From positions 1-64,000 of the forward strand of contig JAHBWA010000027.1 in NCBI GenBank assembly GCA_019637195.1: 64,000 nt of DNA, written 5' to 3'. Below, piece after piece: positions 17,234 to 29,589 of the stretch (its first letter is position 1; each line of letters starts with the position of its first letter). The notes below the pieces were generated by a model. The model had not been told where the DNA came from and did not search any database. It was given only the letters and a program-made list of their open reading frames with translations. Made by a program: the position numbers and the translations under genes. The DNA is from Labilithrix sp. Its GTDB lineage: Bacteria; Myxococcota_A; Polyangia; Polyangiales; Polyangiaceae.

Positions 17234-19153
17234 ATGTCCGGAACAACCTCCCCATCGTCCGCGGTCTCCCACGCCCCGAAGGTCGACGGCCCAAGCGATC
17301 TCGCCAAGCTGTCGCTCGCGGCGCTCGGCATCGTCTACGGCGACATCGGCACCTCGCCGCTCTACGCGATCCGCGAGTGCTTCAGGGCGCCGCACGGCGT
17401 CGACGTCACCCGCGCCAACGTGCTCGGCGTGGAGTCGCTCTTCGTGTGGGCGATGACGCTCGTCATCGTCGTGAAGTACCTGACCTTCATCATGCGCGCG
17501 GACAACCGCGGCGAAGGGGGCATCCTCGCGCTGCTCGCGCTCCTCGAGGCGAAGCGCGCGAAGCAGAGCCGGCGGAGCATGGTGGTCTACGTCGCGCTCG
17601 GGCTGTTCGGGACGGCGCTCCTCTACGGAGACGGCGTGATCACCCCCGCGATCTCGGTGCTGGGAGCGACCGAGGGACTGAGCTCGACGTCGACCTTCTT
17701 CACGACGCCTGTCGTCGTCACGCTGGCGATCGCCATCATCGTCGCGCTCTTCATGTCCCAGAGGTTCGGCACCGCGCGCGTCGGCGCCGTCTTCGGTCCG
17801 GCGATCCTCCTCTGGTTCGTCACCATCGGCGGGCTCGGGCTCGTGTGGATCGCGAGGCGACCGGAGGTCCTCCTCGCGGTCGACCCGCGCCACGCCGTCG
17901 CGTTCTTCCTCGCCAACCGGCTCCACGGCTTCTTGATCCTCGGCTTCGTGGTCCTCTGCGTCACCGGCGGCGAGGCGCTCTCGGCCGACATGGGGCACTT
18001 CGGCAAGACGCCCATCCGGCTCGCCTGGTTCGTCGTCGCGTTCCCGGCGCTCGTCGCCAACTACCTCGGCCAGGGCGCGCTGCTCCTGGCGAAGGGCCCG
18101 GTCGAGAGTTCGTTCTTCGAGATGGCGCCGGGCGGCGGCCGCTGGGGCCTCGTCGCGATCGCGACGGTCGCCGCGATCATCGCGTCGCAAGCCATGATCT
18201 CGGGGGCGTTCTCCGTCACGCGTCAGGCGGTGCAGCTCGGCTACTGGCCGCGCGTCACCATCAAGCACACGTCCGGCCAGGCCGAGGGGCAGATCTACGT
18301 GCCGGAGGTGAGCTTCGCGATGATGGTGGCCTGCATCGGCCTCGTCCTCGCCTTCCAGGACTCGTCACGGTTCGCCTCGGCGTACGGGATCGCCGTGACC
18401 GGGACGATGACCGCGACGAGCATCCTCTTCTACGGCGTCGCGCGCGGATGGGGCTGGAGCCCGCTGGTCGCCGGCCCGCTCGTGGCGCTGTTCCTCTCGC
18501 TCGATCTCGCGTTCTTCAGCGCGAACGTCCACAAGATCGCCGAGGGTGGCTGGTTCCCGCTGGTCGTCGGCGTCGCCATCTTCACGCTGATGACGACCTG
18601 GCGACGCGGCCGCGAGCTGCTCGGCGAGGCGTTCCGGAGTCAGGCGCTGCCGCTCGACGTGTTCATGGCCGATCTCGCGGCGACCGGCCCGCACCGCGTC
18701 GCCGGCACCGCCGTCTTCATGACGTCGAACCCGAGCGGGGTGCCGGCCGTCCTGCTCCACTTCTTCAAGCACGGGAAGGTGCTGCACGAGCAGGTGCTCT
18801 TCCTCTCGATCGCGACGCGGCACGTCCCCGAGATCGCGCGCAGCGAGCTCGTCGAAGAGATCAAGGACCTCGGTCAGGGCTTCACGCAGGTCCGCGCGCA
18901 GTACGGCTTCACGCAGACGCCCAACGTCCTCGAGCTGCTGGACGTCTGCGCGGAGAAGGGCTTGGAGACGCGCCGGGAGGACACGAGCTACTTCCTCGGC
19001 CGCGAGACGCTGATCGTCACCCGGAAGCGCGGCATGGCGCGGTGGCGGAAGCTGCTCTTCTCGCTGATGAGCCGCAACGCGCGGCCGGCGAACGCGTTCT
19101 TCCAGATCCCTCCGAACCGGGTCGTCGAGCTCGGCGCGCAGATCGAGCTCTAG
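17234..19153 (+). CDS. kup: KUP/HAK potassium uptake transporter
   Basis: The 639-residue product is a typical KUP transporter. The family signature GIVYGDIGTSPLYA lies near residues 32-45 (TM1), DNRGEGGILAL near 90, and YGDGVITPAISVLGA near 130. About twelve membrane helices extend to about residue 455, followed by a cytoplasmic C-terminal domain of about 180 residues. It imports K+ with H+ symport across the inner membrane. Acidic and glycine residues of the signature are intact, so function is expected. It stands divergent from mscL; co-control by osmolarity is plausible but no operator was identified. Confidence 0.95.
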   Translation: MSGTTSPSSAVSHAPKVDGPSDLAKLSLAALGIVYGDIGTSPLYAIRECFRAPHGVDVTRANVLGVESLFVWAMTLVIVVKYLTFIMRADNRGEGGILALLALLEAKRAKQSRRSMVVYVALGLFGTALLYGDGVITPAISVLGATEGLSSTSTFFTTPVVVTLAIAIIVALFMSQRFGTARVGAVFGPAILLWFVTIGGLGLVWIARRPEVLLAVDPRHAVAFFLANRLHGFLILGFVVLCVTGGEALSADMGHFGKTPIRLAWFVVAFPALVANYLGQGALLLAKGPVESSFFEMAPGGGRWGLVAIATVAAIIASQAMISGAFSVTRQAVQLGYWPRVTIKHTSGQAEGQIYVPEVSFAMMVACIGLVLAFQDSSRFASAYGIAVTGTMTATSILFYGVARGWGWSPLVAGPLVALFLSLDLAFFSANVHKIAEGGWFPLVVGVAIFTLMTTWRRGRELLGEAFRSQALPLDVFMADLAATGPHRVAGTAVFMTSNPSGVPAVLLHFFKHGKVLHEQVLFLSIATRHVPEIARSELVEEIKDLGQGFTQVRAQYGFTQTPNVLELLDVCAEKGLETRREDTSYFLGRETLIVTRKRGMARWRKLLFSLMSRNARPANAFFQIPPNRVVELGAQIEL

Positions 19154-19168
19154 GCCGCGGCGACGCGC

Positions 19169-19694
19169 TCACTTGGGCGTCGGGAACGTGACCGGGATGG
19201 TCAGCGTCGAGTCCCAGCACTTCTCGACCTCGGGGAACGGCGTCGCCTTCACGGCCTTGAGCATGCAGTCCGCGACCGGGTCGGGCAGCGTCTTCTCGAT
19301 CACCTTCGTGCTCTTGATCTTGCCCTTCACGTCGACCGTGATCTTGATCTTCACGGTGCCCTCGAGGTTCGGGGTCTTCTTCTTCCCCTCCGCGTAGCAC
19401 TCCTTGAGCTTCGGGCGGGCGCGCTTCTCAGGGGTCGACGCCGACGAGGTGTGCACTCGTCCTTCTCGCCGACGATCGCCGGCGCCGGCGCGGGGGCCGG
19501 AGCCTCGGCGTCGGGCGTCGCCGGCCGGCGGTTGTCGCCGTCGCGGCCCAGGCGTCGGGCTCAGCGTCCACCGGCGACCAGCGTGACCGCCTTCGGCGCG
19601 TCGGCGCCAGCGCCGGCGTGGCCGGCTCGGGGCTGCCGCCGCACTGGTGAGCGTGAGCGTCGTATTGGAGCGGGACCGCCTTCACCTTCGTCAT
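19169..19694 (-). pseudogene. Frameshifted AgmX/PglI C-terminal-domain (TonB-like) gene
   Basis: Reading from the ATG at 19692-19694, the protein starts MTKVKAVPLQYDAH. Conserved-looking pieces then continue in a second frame (DAPKAVTLVAGG, stop at 19561-19563, then PATPDAEAPAPAPAP and GEKDEC), and the C-terminal domain lies in a third frame (open from 19456 to 19169). That last part (RPKLKECYAEGKK, VKIKITVDVKGKIKS, DPVADCMLKAVKATPFP) matches the AgmX/PglI TonB-C-like domain, with its two Cys. At least two frameshifts and one stop are needed, so this is either a decaying gene or an assembly error. The intact C-terminal domain of 95 residues might still be made from a GTG at 19456. Confidence 0.6.
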
Positions 19695-19704
19695 GACGCT
19701 CAGT

Positions 19705-19830
19705 CTATGCCGCATCGTCGGCGGCGTGGGCGGCCAAGGCCTCCTCGAGGCGAAGCGGCGCCCTGCCTCGCCTCTTCCGCATGTCGAGCACGAGCCAGGT
19801 CACGAGCCAGATGCCGAAGGCGGCGACCAT
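19705..19830 (-). CDS. Small membrane protein (41 residues)
   Basis: A short frame with ATG at 19828-19830 preceded by GGAGGGG, four bases upstream. The product begins MVAAFGIWLVTWLVLDMRKRR, one hydrophobic helix followed by basic residues (inside-positive), and ends in an Ala/Asp/Glu-rich helix. No family is recognised. It lies just upstream of the broken AgmX-like gene on the same strand and may share its transcript. Support comes from the ribosome-binding site and the coherent membrane segment only. Confidence 0.45.
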   Translation of the reverse strand: MVAAFGIWLVTWLVLDMRKRRGRAPLRLEEALAAHAADDAA

Positions 19831-19941
19831 AGCGCCCCTCCGGCGCCGAGCCGAGTAGACACCGTGTATCGTTGTGCAGGCCGTGCATATCTGCGAAGGT
19901 GGCCCGTTGGCGTCGCGGAGCGACGCAGAGCTGGAGGGCGC

Positions 19942-20502
19942 GTGGCTCGCCATGTGAAGGGCATCCTGTTCGCCGACTACGTCCGGATGATCCGCGGCCA
20001 GAAGAGCATCGACTGGAAGCGCCACCTCGAGGACGAGGACCTCACCTTCCTCGTCCAGCGGGTCGATCCCGCCGGCTGGTACCCCATGCAGACGTTCGAG
20101 CGCATGGGCAACGCGATCCTGAAGGAGATCGCAGCGGGCGACGTCGAGGCCGCGCGCATGTGGGGCCGCGTCTCGGTGGATCAGCTCCGGTTGGCGACGC
20201 CGTCGCTGCTGGCCGAGCGGGACCCGCTCGAGACGCTGATGCGCTTCAAGGTGCTCCGCTCCACCTTCTTCGACTTCGAGGCGGTCGAGGTGACGACCGC
20301 CGCGTCCGACCACGCAGCGGTCCGGCTCCACTACCACATGGGCGCGATGGCGGAGGAGGCCGCGTCCTTCCAGACGATGGGCTTCTTCGAGCGCCTCCTC
20401 GTGATCGCCGAGGCGGAGGGCGTGGACGCTCGCTTCACCCAGCGATCCTGGGCGGGCGAGGCGCGGACCGTGCTCGAGCTCCACTGGGATCCGCCGACCT
20501 AG
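19942..20502 (+). CDS. TIGR02265/DUF2378-like myxobacterial protein
   Basis: This 186-residue cytoplasmic protein starts near MARHVKGILFADYVR and carries a GWYPMQTFERM segment and a C-terminal TQRSW...ELHW block. This layout resembles the Myxococcus paralogous family TIGR02265 (DUF2378), about 190 residues long and of unknown role. The GTG at 19942 follows GGAGGG (19933-19938); another GTG at 19954 is possible. The upstream AT-rich GTATCGTTGTG and CATATCT stretches could hold the promoter. An 82-base gap separates it from the hybrid kinase on the same strand. The family call rests on remembered pattern, not on a search. Confidence 0.6.
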   Translation: MARHVKGILFADYVRMIRGQKSIDWKRHLEDEDLTFLVQRVDPAGWYPMQTFERMGNAILKEIAAGDVEAARMWGRVSVDQLRLATPSLLAERDPLETLMRFKVLRSTFFDFEAVEVTTAASDHAAVRLHYHMGAMAEEAASFQTMGFFERLLVIAEAEGVDARFTQRSWAGEARTVLELHWDPPT

Positions 20503-20584
20503 CGGCGAGCGCCGGTCGCGGCGGCAGACCGCACCTGCGACGCGTTGGTCGCAGGGCCCGATTCGTGCGAGAAGATGAGGGCCC

Positions 20585-24211
<3,627 letters not shown>

Positions 24212-24454
24212 CGCGTTCGCGTTCGGCGGCGCCGACGTGCGCCGGCGAGGGGGACGGCCGTCGGCGCGCGCCCTAACGGCTGAGCGTCTCGTCCCCCGAC
24301 CGCACGCGCTCGACGGGTCGTCGACGGCGCGGTGCTAGTGTGCCGAGCCCGCGGCCCCGGGCCCCGTTCTCCGCGCCTACGTTCCGGTACGCGAAGAGCC
24401 TCGGCTTCGGTACACCAGCGACTCCCTCGAGCGCTCCTCGTCGATGTTGGCTTC

Positions 24455-25540
24455 ATGAGCGTCACGTCATCCCACACCGGTCGCAGGCGCGCAGGAAGGC
24501 GGCGCGCGGGCCTGGTCCGCGCGGCGATCGCGACGACCGTCACCGCGGCCGCGCTTGCGTCCCGACCCGCGCGAGCCGAATCGACGTTCGCCCTCACGTG
24601 GTATGCCGCCGGAGACGACGCGCCGTGCGTCACCGCGGGGGCCGTGCGCGACTCCGTCGAGGCCACGCTCGGCCGCCCGCTCTTCACCGACCGCACGAGG
24701 GCCGACATCGTCCTCGACGGCGAGGAGCAGCGCGACGGCACGCGCTACCGAGCGCGCGTGACCCAGCGCGATCGCGCGGGCACCGAGCTCGGTTCACGCG
24801 AGCTCGAGGCCGAGACGTGCGCGTCGCTCAGACGCATGACCGTCGTGGTCGTGACGCTGTTCGTCGAACCGGCCGCTCCGCGAGAGCGGGAGTCGCCCTC
24901 GGCCCCCCCACCTCCGCGCGAGATCGGCCCGTCTCGCCCTGCCGCCACGGTCCCCGCCCCGCTCACGCCACCTCGCGAGCGCGCCCCCCTCGCGCAGCCG
25001 CCCTCGGCCCCCGCTCGCCGGCCGCGTCTCCACCTCGGCGTCGGTGGTGGAGCTGCCGTCGGCCTGCTCCCGAGGCCGAGCGCGTCCGTACGCGCCGTCG
25101 CGCGGCTGTCGCTCGCGCGCTCCCGGCTCAGCTTCGATTGGAGCTTCGGCTACTCGATGCCGCAGACGGTCGCCGACGGCTTCGTACGAGCCTCGTTCTC
25201 CGCCGTCGACCAGCAGCTGCGCGCATGCTTCGCCGGAGCTCACCTCCCGCAGCTTCGTGTCGACGCATGCGGTGGCGGCCTCTTCGCCGCGATCGTACCG
25301 AGCACGCGGGGCATCGCGGGCGGTGAGGGGTCGGCGCGAGCGCTGCTCGGTCCGACGACTGCGCTGGCTCTTCGGGTGGGCAAAGGCCCGGCCGAGCTTC
25401 ACATCGAGCTCGGCCTCGCGGCGCCATGGCGTCGCCGAACGCCGCACTACGTGACGGCGGCCGGCGAGATCCGGACCCTCTACAGGACGAGCCCGATCGT
25501 CGGCGTCGCGAGCGTGACCGGCTCCTTCGCGCTCTTTTGA
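24455..25540 (+). CDS. Exported envelope protein of unknown function
   Basis: The 361-residue product has an Arg-rich N-terminus and a signal peptide ending near ARAES. A globular region (about 40-140) has three Cys and a hydrophobic strand (MTVVVVTLFVEP). A Pro-rich linker (about 145-190) follows, then a Gly/aromatic region of alternating character (about 195-361) that looks like outer-membrane beta strands and ends in SVTGSFALF, a beta-signal-like terminus ending in Phe. It may be a periplasmic domain plus a small barrel. No catalytic motif is seen. It precedes the sigma-factor operon by 111 bases. Confidence 0.65.
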   Translation: MSVTSSHTGRRRAGRRRAGLVRAAIATTVTAAALASRPARAESTFALTWYAAGDDAPCVTAGAVRDSVEATLGRPLFTDRTRADIVLDGEEQRDGTRYRARVTQRDRAGTELGSRELEAETCASLRRMTVVVVTLFVEPAAPRERESPSAPPPPREIGPSRPAATVPAPLTPPRERAPLAQPPSAPARRPRLHLGVGGGAAVGLLPRPSASVRAVARLSLARSRLSFDWSFGYSMPQTVADGFVRASFSAVDQQLRACFAGAHLPQLRVDACGGGLFAAIVPSTRGIAGGEGSARALLGPTTALALRVGKGPAELHIELGLAAPWRRRTPHYVTAAGEIRTLYRTSPIVGVASVTGSFALF

Positions 25541-25552
25541 GCTCGACCGCGA

Positions 25553-25567
25553 GGCGCCGGAGGCGCC
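25553..25567 (+). terminator. Short inverted repeat GGCGCC-GGA-GGCGCC
   Basis: A perfect 6-bp stem with a 3-base loop lies 12 bases after the stop of the exported protein gene and before the sigma-factor promoter region. No T-run follows, so terminator activity is uncertain. Confidence 0.3.
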
Positions 25568-25651
25568 CGTGTCCCGACGAAATGTGCCGGCTTCCGCATA
25601 TTTCTTCGCCTGTCTCTCATAATTCACCCCCTACGCCTGGATAAGTTCTTC

Positions 25652-26236
25652 ATGCGAGCGCTCATCGGCCCCCCCATCGCGACCGACTCGCAGGATCGTG
25701 AGCTCGAAGCGCCCCCCGCGCGCGCTCGGCCCGACCCAGGGGCGATCTTCCGAGAGCACGGCCGCTACGTCTACTCCGCCCTCCGTAGCCTCGGCGTCCA
25801 GACGGCGGACCTCGAGGACGTGTACCAGGAGGTCTTCATGGTCGTACATCGCAAGCTCGACTCCTACGAAGACCGGGGCTCGCTCCGCGCTTGGGTGTAC
25901 GGCATCTGCGTGCGCGTCGCCCTCCACGCGCGACGGCGACGCGGCCGCGAGCGCGAGATCGAGATCGATGCGTTTGCGGAGCCCATCGATCCCAAGACGC
26001 CTGCCGAGCACCTGAGCGAACAGCAAGGGCGAAGAATTCTCTACTCGATCCTGGACAAGCTCGACGACGACAAGCGCGCGGTCTTCGTCCTCTACGAGCT
26101 CGAAGAACTGACCATGCCCGAGATCGCCCAATCGCTCGACTGCAACGTTCAAACGGCCTACTCCCGGCTTCGCGCGGCACGCGCCGCAGTTGCCGAAGCC
26201 ATCGCCCGCTTCCGGCAGCAGAAGGAGCTCACATGA
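25652..26236 (+). CDS. ECF-type RNA polymerase sigma factor
   Basis: The 194-residue protein has sigma region 2 (about 30-95; FREHGRYVYSAL, DLEDVYQEVFMVVH, RAWVYGICVRVA) and region 4 (about 125-185; LYELEELTMPEIAQSLDCNVQTAYSRL, quoted as key residues of the HTH). Region 3 is absent, as in ECF sigma factors. It directs RNA polymerase to a dedicated promoter set. The upstream gap holds unusually AT-rich sequence (25600-25650) that should include its promoter. Its stop overlaps the next ATG (ATGA), pairing it with a membrane protein that may act as its anti-sigma factor. Five surface lipoproteins follow and are the most obvious targets. Confidence 0.93.
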   Translation: MRALIGPPIATDSQDRELEAPPARARPDPGAIFREHGRYVYSALRSLGVQTADLEDVYQEVFMVVHRKLDSYEDRGSLRAWVYGICVRVALHARRRRGREREIEIDAFAEPIDPKTPAEHLSEQQGRRILYSILDKLDDDKRAVFVLYELEELTMPEIAQSLDCNVQTAYSRLRAARAAVAEAIARFRQQKELT

Positions 26237-26988
26237 GCCGCGAGCCCAGAAGGCTCGCCGACGTCGGCGGCGACGCGTCGCCGGACGCGGCGTTCCTGAG
26301 CAGCATCATCCACGCGCACCGCAATGGCCGCCCGGACGGCGCGAAAATGGACGAGCTCTCCAGGCTCGTCCGGCCATTCCTCACGTCGAGAGCCACCACG
26401 GCCGCCCACCTGAGTCGGGTCGGCCCGATGCTCGTGTCGGCGTTGCTCGCCGCATCGGTGGCCTGGCTCGCGCTCCACACGGACGCCGTCGTCTCCACCC
26501 GTCCGACCGCGACGTCGGCGGCGGGGCTCCCCGCGGAGGTGCCTGCGGCTCCGGAAGGCGCCACGCCCGACGTCGCCGATCCGCTGACGCCGGCCGTCTC
26601 GGTTCATGCTCTGCCGAACCTGGACGCCCCCGCATCCCCCGACAGGCCGCTCCACGGCGCAGCACGCGAGCCGCGGAGCCCCACGAAGAGCAAGACGGAA
26701 GCGGTAGCGTCGCCGACGAGCTGCGACGACGTCGCACTCATCGAGCGTGCGGGAGCCGAGCTCCGCGCCGGGCGGGCTGCGCACGCCCTCGCCACGACGC
26801 GCCAGCACGAGACGCGCTGCAGCGACGGCCTCCTCGCGCAGGAGCGCGAGCGCATCGCGATCGAAGCCCTCGCGGTGCTCGGCCGTGCGAGCGAAGCGCG
26901 CGCGCGCGCTTCGTCGTTCGAAGCTCGCTACCCGTCGTCCCCCCACCTTCGGCGCCTTCGCCAGGTCGTCGGCGCGCTCGGAGAATGA
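26233..26988 (+). CDS. Single-pass membrane protein, putative anti-sigma partner
   Basis: The 251-residue product starts inside the sigma gene stop (ATGA overlap). It has a cytoplasmic N-terminal part of about 60 residues, one membrane helix (about 65-82; MLVSALLAASVAWLAL), a Pro/Ala linker, and a C-terminal helical region (about 155-250) with TPR-like features (AGRAAHALATT, EALAVLGRASEARARA). No zinc-binding anti-sigma HxxxCxxC motif is present, so anti-sigma function is inferred only from the coupling to the sigma gene and the inside-out topology. A 181-base gap with no clear gene separates it from the lipoprotein series. Confidence 0.7.
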   Translation: MSREPRRLADVGGDASPDAAFLSSIIHAHRNGRPDGAKMDELSRLVRPFLTSRATTAAHLSRVGPMLVSALLAASVAWLALHTDAVVSTRPTATSAAGLPAEVPAAPEGATPDVADPLTPAVSVHALPNLDAPASPDRPLHGAAREPRSPTKSKTEAVASPTSCDDVALIERAGAELRAGRAAHALATTRQHETRCSDGLLAQERERIAIEALAVLGRASEARARASSFEARYPSSPHLRRLRQVVGALGE

Positions 26989-27169
26989 CGTCAGCTCCGC
27001 TCGCGGCCTCGCGGCCGACCGCTCACCACTCGTCCCTCTTTCGATCGCCTTTCCCTCGAGACGCGAGCCGCCGCCCGGCCGCGCCCGACGAGCACCGCGC
27101 CGACGTCGGATCTCGGCCCTCCATCGACTCCAACCGCGCCGAGCGCGTGCACGAGCCACGAGAACGACC

Positions 27170-28390
27170 ATGAGAACGCCTTCCGTAGTGGCTAGCGCCG
27201 CGGCCCTGTCGCTCGTGCTGGCATGGGGATGTGACTCGAGCGACGACCGACTTGGATACGAGACGGCCGGCCCCGCGCCCGTGTTCGGTGCCGCCGACGC
27301 CGGCGCAGATCCCGATGCGGGCCCCGGCGCCCTCTACTGCGCGACGAGCGAGTGTTCGTTCGGGTTCACGACCTGCGCGAGCTCCCGCTTCCTCTGCGAC
27401 GTGAACCTGCTCTCGGACCGGGACAACTGCGGCGCCTGCGGGAACGCCTGTCCGAAAGAGACGAACAACTCCACCTTCCTCTGCATCGATGGCGCGTGCG
27501 TGATGGACTGCAAGACCTCACCGCAGCACTACGACTGCGACGGGATCGTCGACAACGGCTGCGAGACGTGGCCCACGAACGACGAGCACTGCGGGGCGTG
27601 CAACGTAAAGTGCGATCCGTCGACCGACCCGACGCAGGCGTGCGCGCAGTACTTCGCCAAGAACGGCGACTGGGTCTTCCAGTGCGGGTGCCCGAGCGAC
27701 CTCACGTTCTGCGACGCCAGGTGCGTCGACACGAACAACGACGACGACAGCTGCGGAGCGTGCGGAGCTTCCTGCAACCCCGACGGCGGCCCCCAGCCGA
27801 CCCCGGCCAACGCGTACTACGGCTGCGCCAGCCAGGAGTGCGGCGCGTTCAAGTGCAAGGCGCTCTACCTCGACTGCGACGGACAGCGGGCGAACGGCTG
27901 CGAAGTCATGGCCGTGACCGACGACAACTGCGGGGCGTGCGGAATACAGTGTGACGCCGGTACGCGCTGCCTCCTCGACCCGGAGGGGGTCCCTCGATGC
28001 ATGTGCGATCCGGGGACGTCGCTCTGCGTGACGGGTCGTGACGAAGAGCGAGCGTTCGACAGGGGCTACTGCGCCGATTTCGGCAACGACAACGACAACT
28101 GCGGCGGATGCGGCGTCAAGTGCAAGACCGGCTCCCCGTTCGTCTTGCCGTTCCCAGGAGCCCGCGAGTACTGTGTCGGCGGGAGCTGCGCGCTTCGCTG
28201 CGTCGAGGGCAACGCCGACTGCAATCACAGCCTGACGGACGGTTGCGAGACGGACACCTTCAGCGATCCACGCAACTGCGGGGGTTGCGGCATCGAGTGT
28301 GACCTCGCCGCGGGTCAGGCCTGCGCCGGCGGACGCTGCATGCTCGCGCCCTGCGACGACGACGACGACGACGTGGAGACGGCGCGATGA
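27170..28390 (+). CDS. Cys-rich lipoprotein with repeated CGxCG modules
   Basis: The 406-residue protein has a lipoprotein signal (AWGCDSS, Cys near 21). The mature part carries about 45 cysteines in repeats of the form DNCGACG...C...C, interleaved with CDGxxxNGCE motifs. These are the disulphide-rich, possibly calcium-binding repeats of myxobacterial surface proteins. It ends in a run of Asp. Its stop overlaps the next start (ATGA). The first of five coupled lipoprotein genes, it probably forms a rigid extracellular stalk or adhesion surface. Confidence 0.83.
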   Translation: MRTPSVVASAAALSLVLAWGCDSSDDRLGYETAGPAPVFGAADAGADPDAGPGALYCATSECSFGFTTCASSRFLCDVNLLSDRDNCGACGNACPKETNNSTFLCIDGACVMDCKTSPQHYDCDGIVDNGCETWPTNDEHCGACNVKCDPSTDPTQACAQYFAKNGDWVFQCGCPSDLTFCDARCVDTNNDDDSCGACGASCNPDGGPQPTPANAYYGCASQECGAFKCKALYLDCDGQRANGCEVMAVTDDNCGACGIQCDAGTRCLLDPEGVPRCMCDPGTSLCVTGRDEERAFDRGYCADFGNDNDNCGGCGVKCKTGSPFVLPFPGAREYCVGGSCALRCVEGNADCNHSLTDGCETDTFSDPRNCGGCGIECDLAAGQACAGGRCMLAPCDDDDDDVETAR

Positions 28391-29589
28391 CGCTCACCGC
28401 TAGGTCCTTCGCCCGCGTCTCCCTCGCGCTCGTCGTCGGAGCGGCGACGCTCCCTGCCTGGCTCGCCTCTTGCGCCACCGAGGGGACCGGAAACCTCGAC
28501 GACGCCCCGGCTACCGCCGCCGTCCCCGGGCGCGATGCCCGCGCCGACGCTGACGGCGCCGCCGACGCGAGCCTCGACGAGTGCACGGGCGACGATTGCG
28601 AGTTCTTCACGTCGGAGTGCACGGCCGACGTCCTCTGCCCCACCGGGCCCTTCGATCCGGTCGATCCCTCGAAGGGGCTCTCCTGGCTCACAAACGCTCG
28701 CGCGCTCGTCGGCCGGTCTCCGAGCGACATCTGGTTCGCGGGCTCGCTCGGCGCGTACTCCCGCTTCGACGGATCGTCGTGGAGCACCGTCGACGCCGGG
28801 ACGCAGACCTCCGCGCGAGCCTTCTGGCTCGCGCCTTCGGGAGAGGTCGCCGTCACCGATCACGCCCAGCTCCTCGTCCGCGGCTCGAGCTTCGTCACGA
28901 CCTCGGCGCCTTCCCCCGGCGGCTTTGCCTCCGCCGCGCTGAAAAATGCGCCCGCCGGCTTCGGCGCCAGGGTGAGCGCCGGCTTCGCGCCGGCGGGCTC
29001 GAGCTCGTTCTGGCTCGCGACCGAGACCACGCTGTTCCGCCTCGGCGCGACGCCGGAGGGCGAGATCGAGGTCCGAGCCGGCATCGACGCCGCGCGGTGC
29101 TCCTCGCACTGCAAGGAGCTGCGAAGCATCCACGGCAGCTCGATGAAGACGATCTTCGCCGTCGGCGAGCGCGGCGCGACCGTGCGCATCGACGACGCCG
29201 ACTCCGACTCCCCCAAGCTGAGGCTCTTCGACTCCGGCACGATGCAAGGTCTCTGGGGGGTCTTCGCCGCTTCGGAGAGCGAGGTCTGGTCCGTAGGCGG
29301 TCTCGGCACGGTCCGACGCTACGCGGGCGAGGGAAGCGTGTGGCAAGCCGCTCGAGGCGTCCCGACGAAGGAACACCTCAACGCGATCTGGGGGACGTCG
29401 TCGAAGGACCTCTGGGCCGCCGGACAAAACGGCGTCGTCATTCACTACGACGGCGCCGCGTGGTCGCGCGTCACGATCGCCGGGCTCGGCTCGCGCCGGC
29501 CGCCCTTGACCGCGATCTGGGGCGCCGCGAACGGCAAGGTCTACATCGCAGGACAGGGCATCGTCCTCTCACTCGGAGGAGCACCATGA
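28387..29589 (+). CDS. Beta-propeller-like lipoprotein
   Basis: The 400-residue product has a signal peptide with a lipobox (WLASC, Cys near 29), an Asp/Ala linker and a short Cys cluster (CTGDDCEFF...C...C). Repeats of about 45 residues follow, with the signature IWG-S/T-S-x-x-D-L/I-W-x-A/V-G and HYDGAAWSRV. These repeats are typical of WD/YVTN-like propellers in Polyangiales lipoproteins. It should sit on the cell surface as a binding module. It is coupled by ATGA overlaps to the genes on both sides. No ligand can be inferred. Confidence 0.8.
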   Translation: MTLTARSFARVSLALVVGAATLPAWLASCATEGTGNLDDAPATAAVPGRDARADADGAADASLDECTGDDCEFFTSECTADVLCPTGPFDPVDPSKGLSWLTNARALVGRSPSDIWFAGSLGAYSRFDGSSWSTVDAGTQTSARAFWLAPSGEVAVTDHAQLLVRGSSFVTTSAPSPGGFASAALKNAPAGFGARVSAGFAPAGSSSFWLATETTLFRLGATPEGEIEVRAGIDAARCSSHCKELRSIHGSSMKTIFAVGERGATVRIDDADSDSPKLRLFDSGTMQGLWGVFAASESEVWSVGGLGTVRRYAGEGSVWQAARGVPTKEHLNAIWGTSSKDLWAAGQNGVVIHYDGAAWSRVTIAGLGSRRPPLTAIWGAANGKVYIAGQGIVLSLGGAP

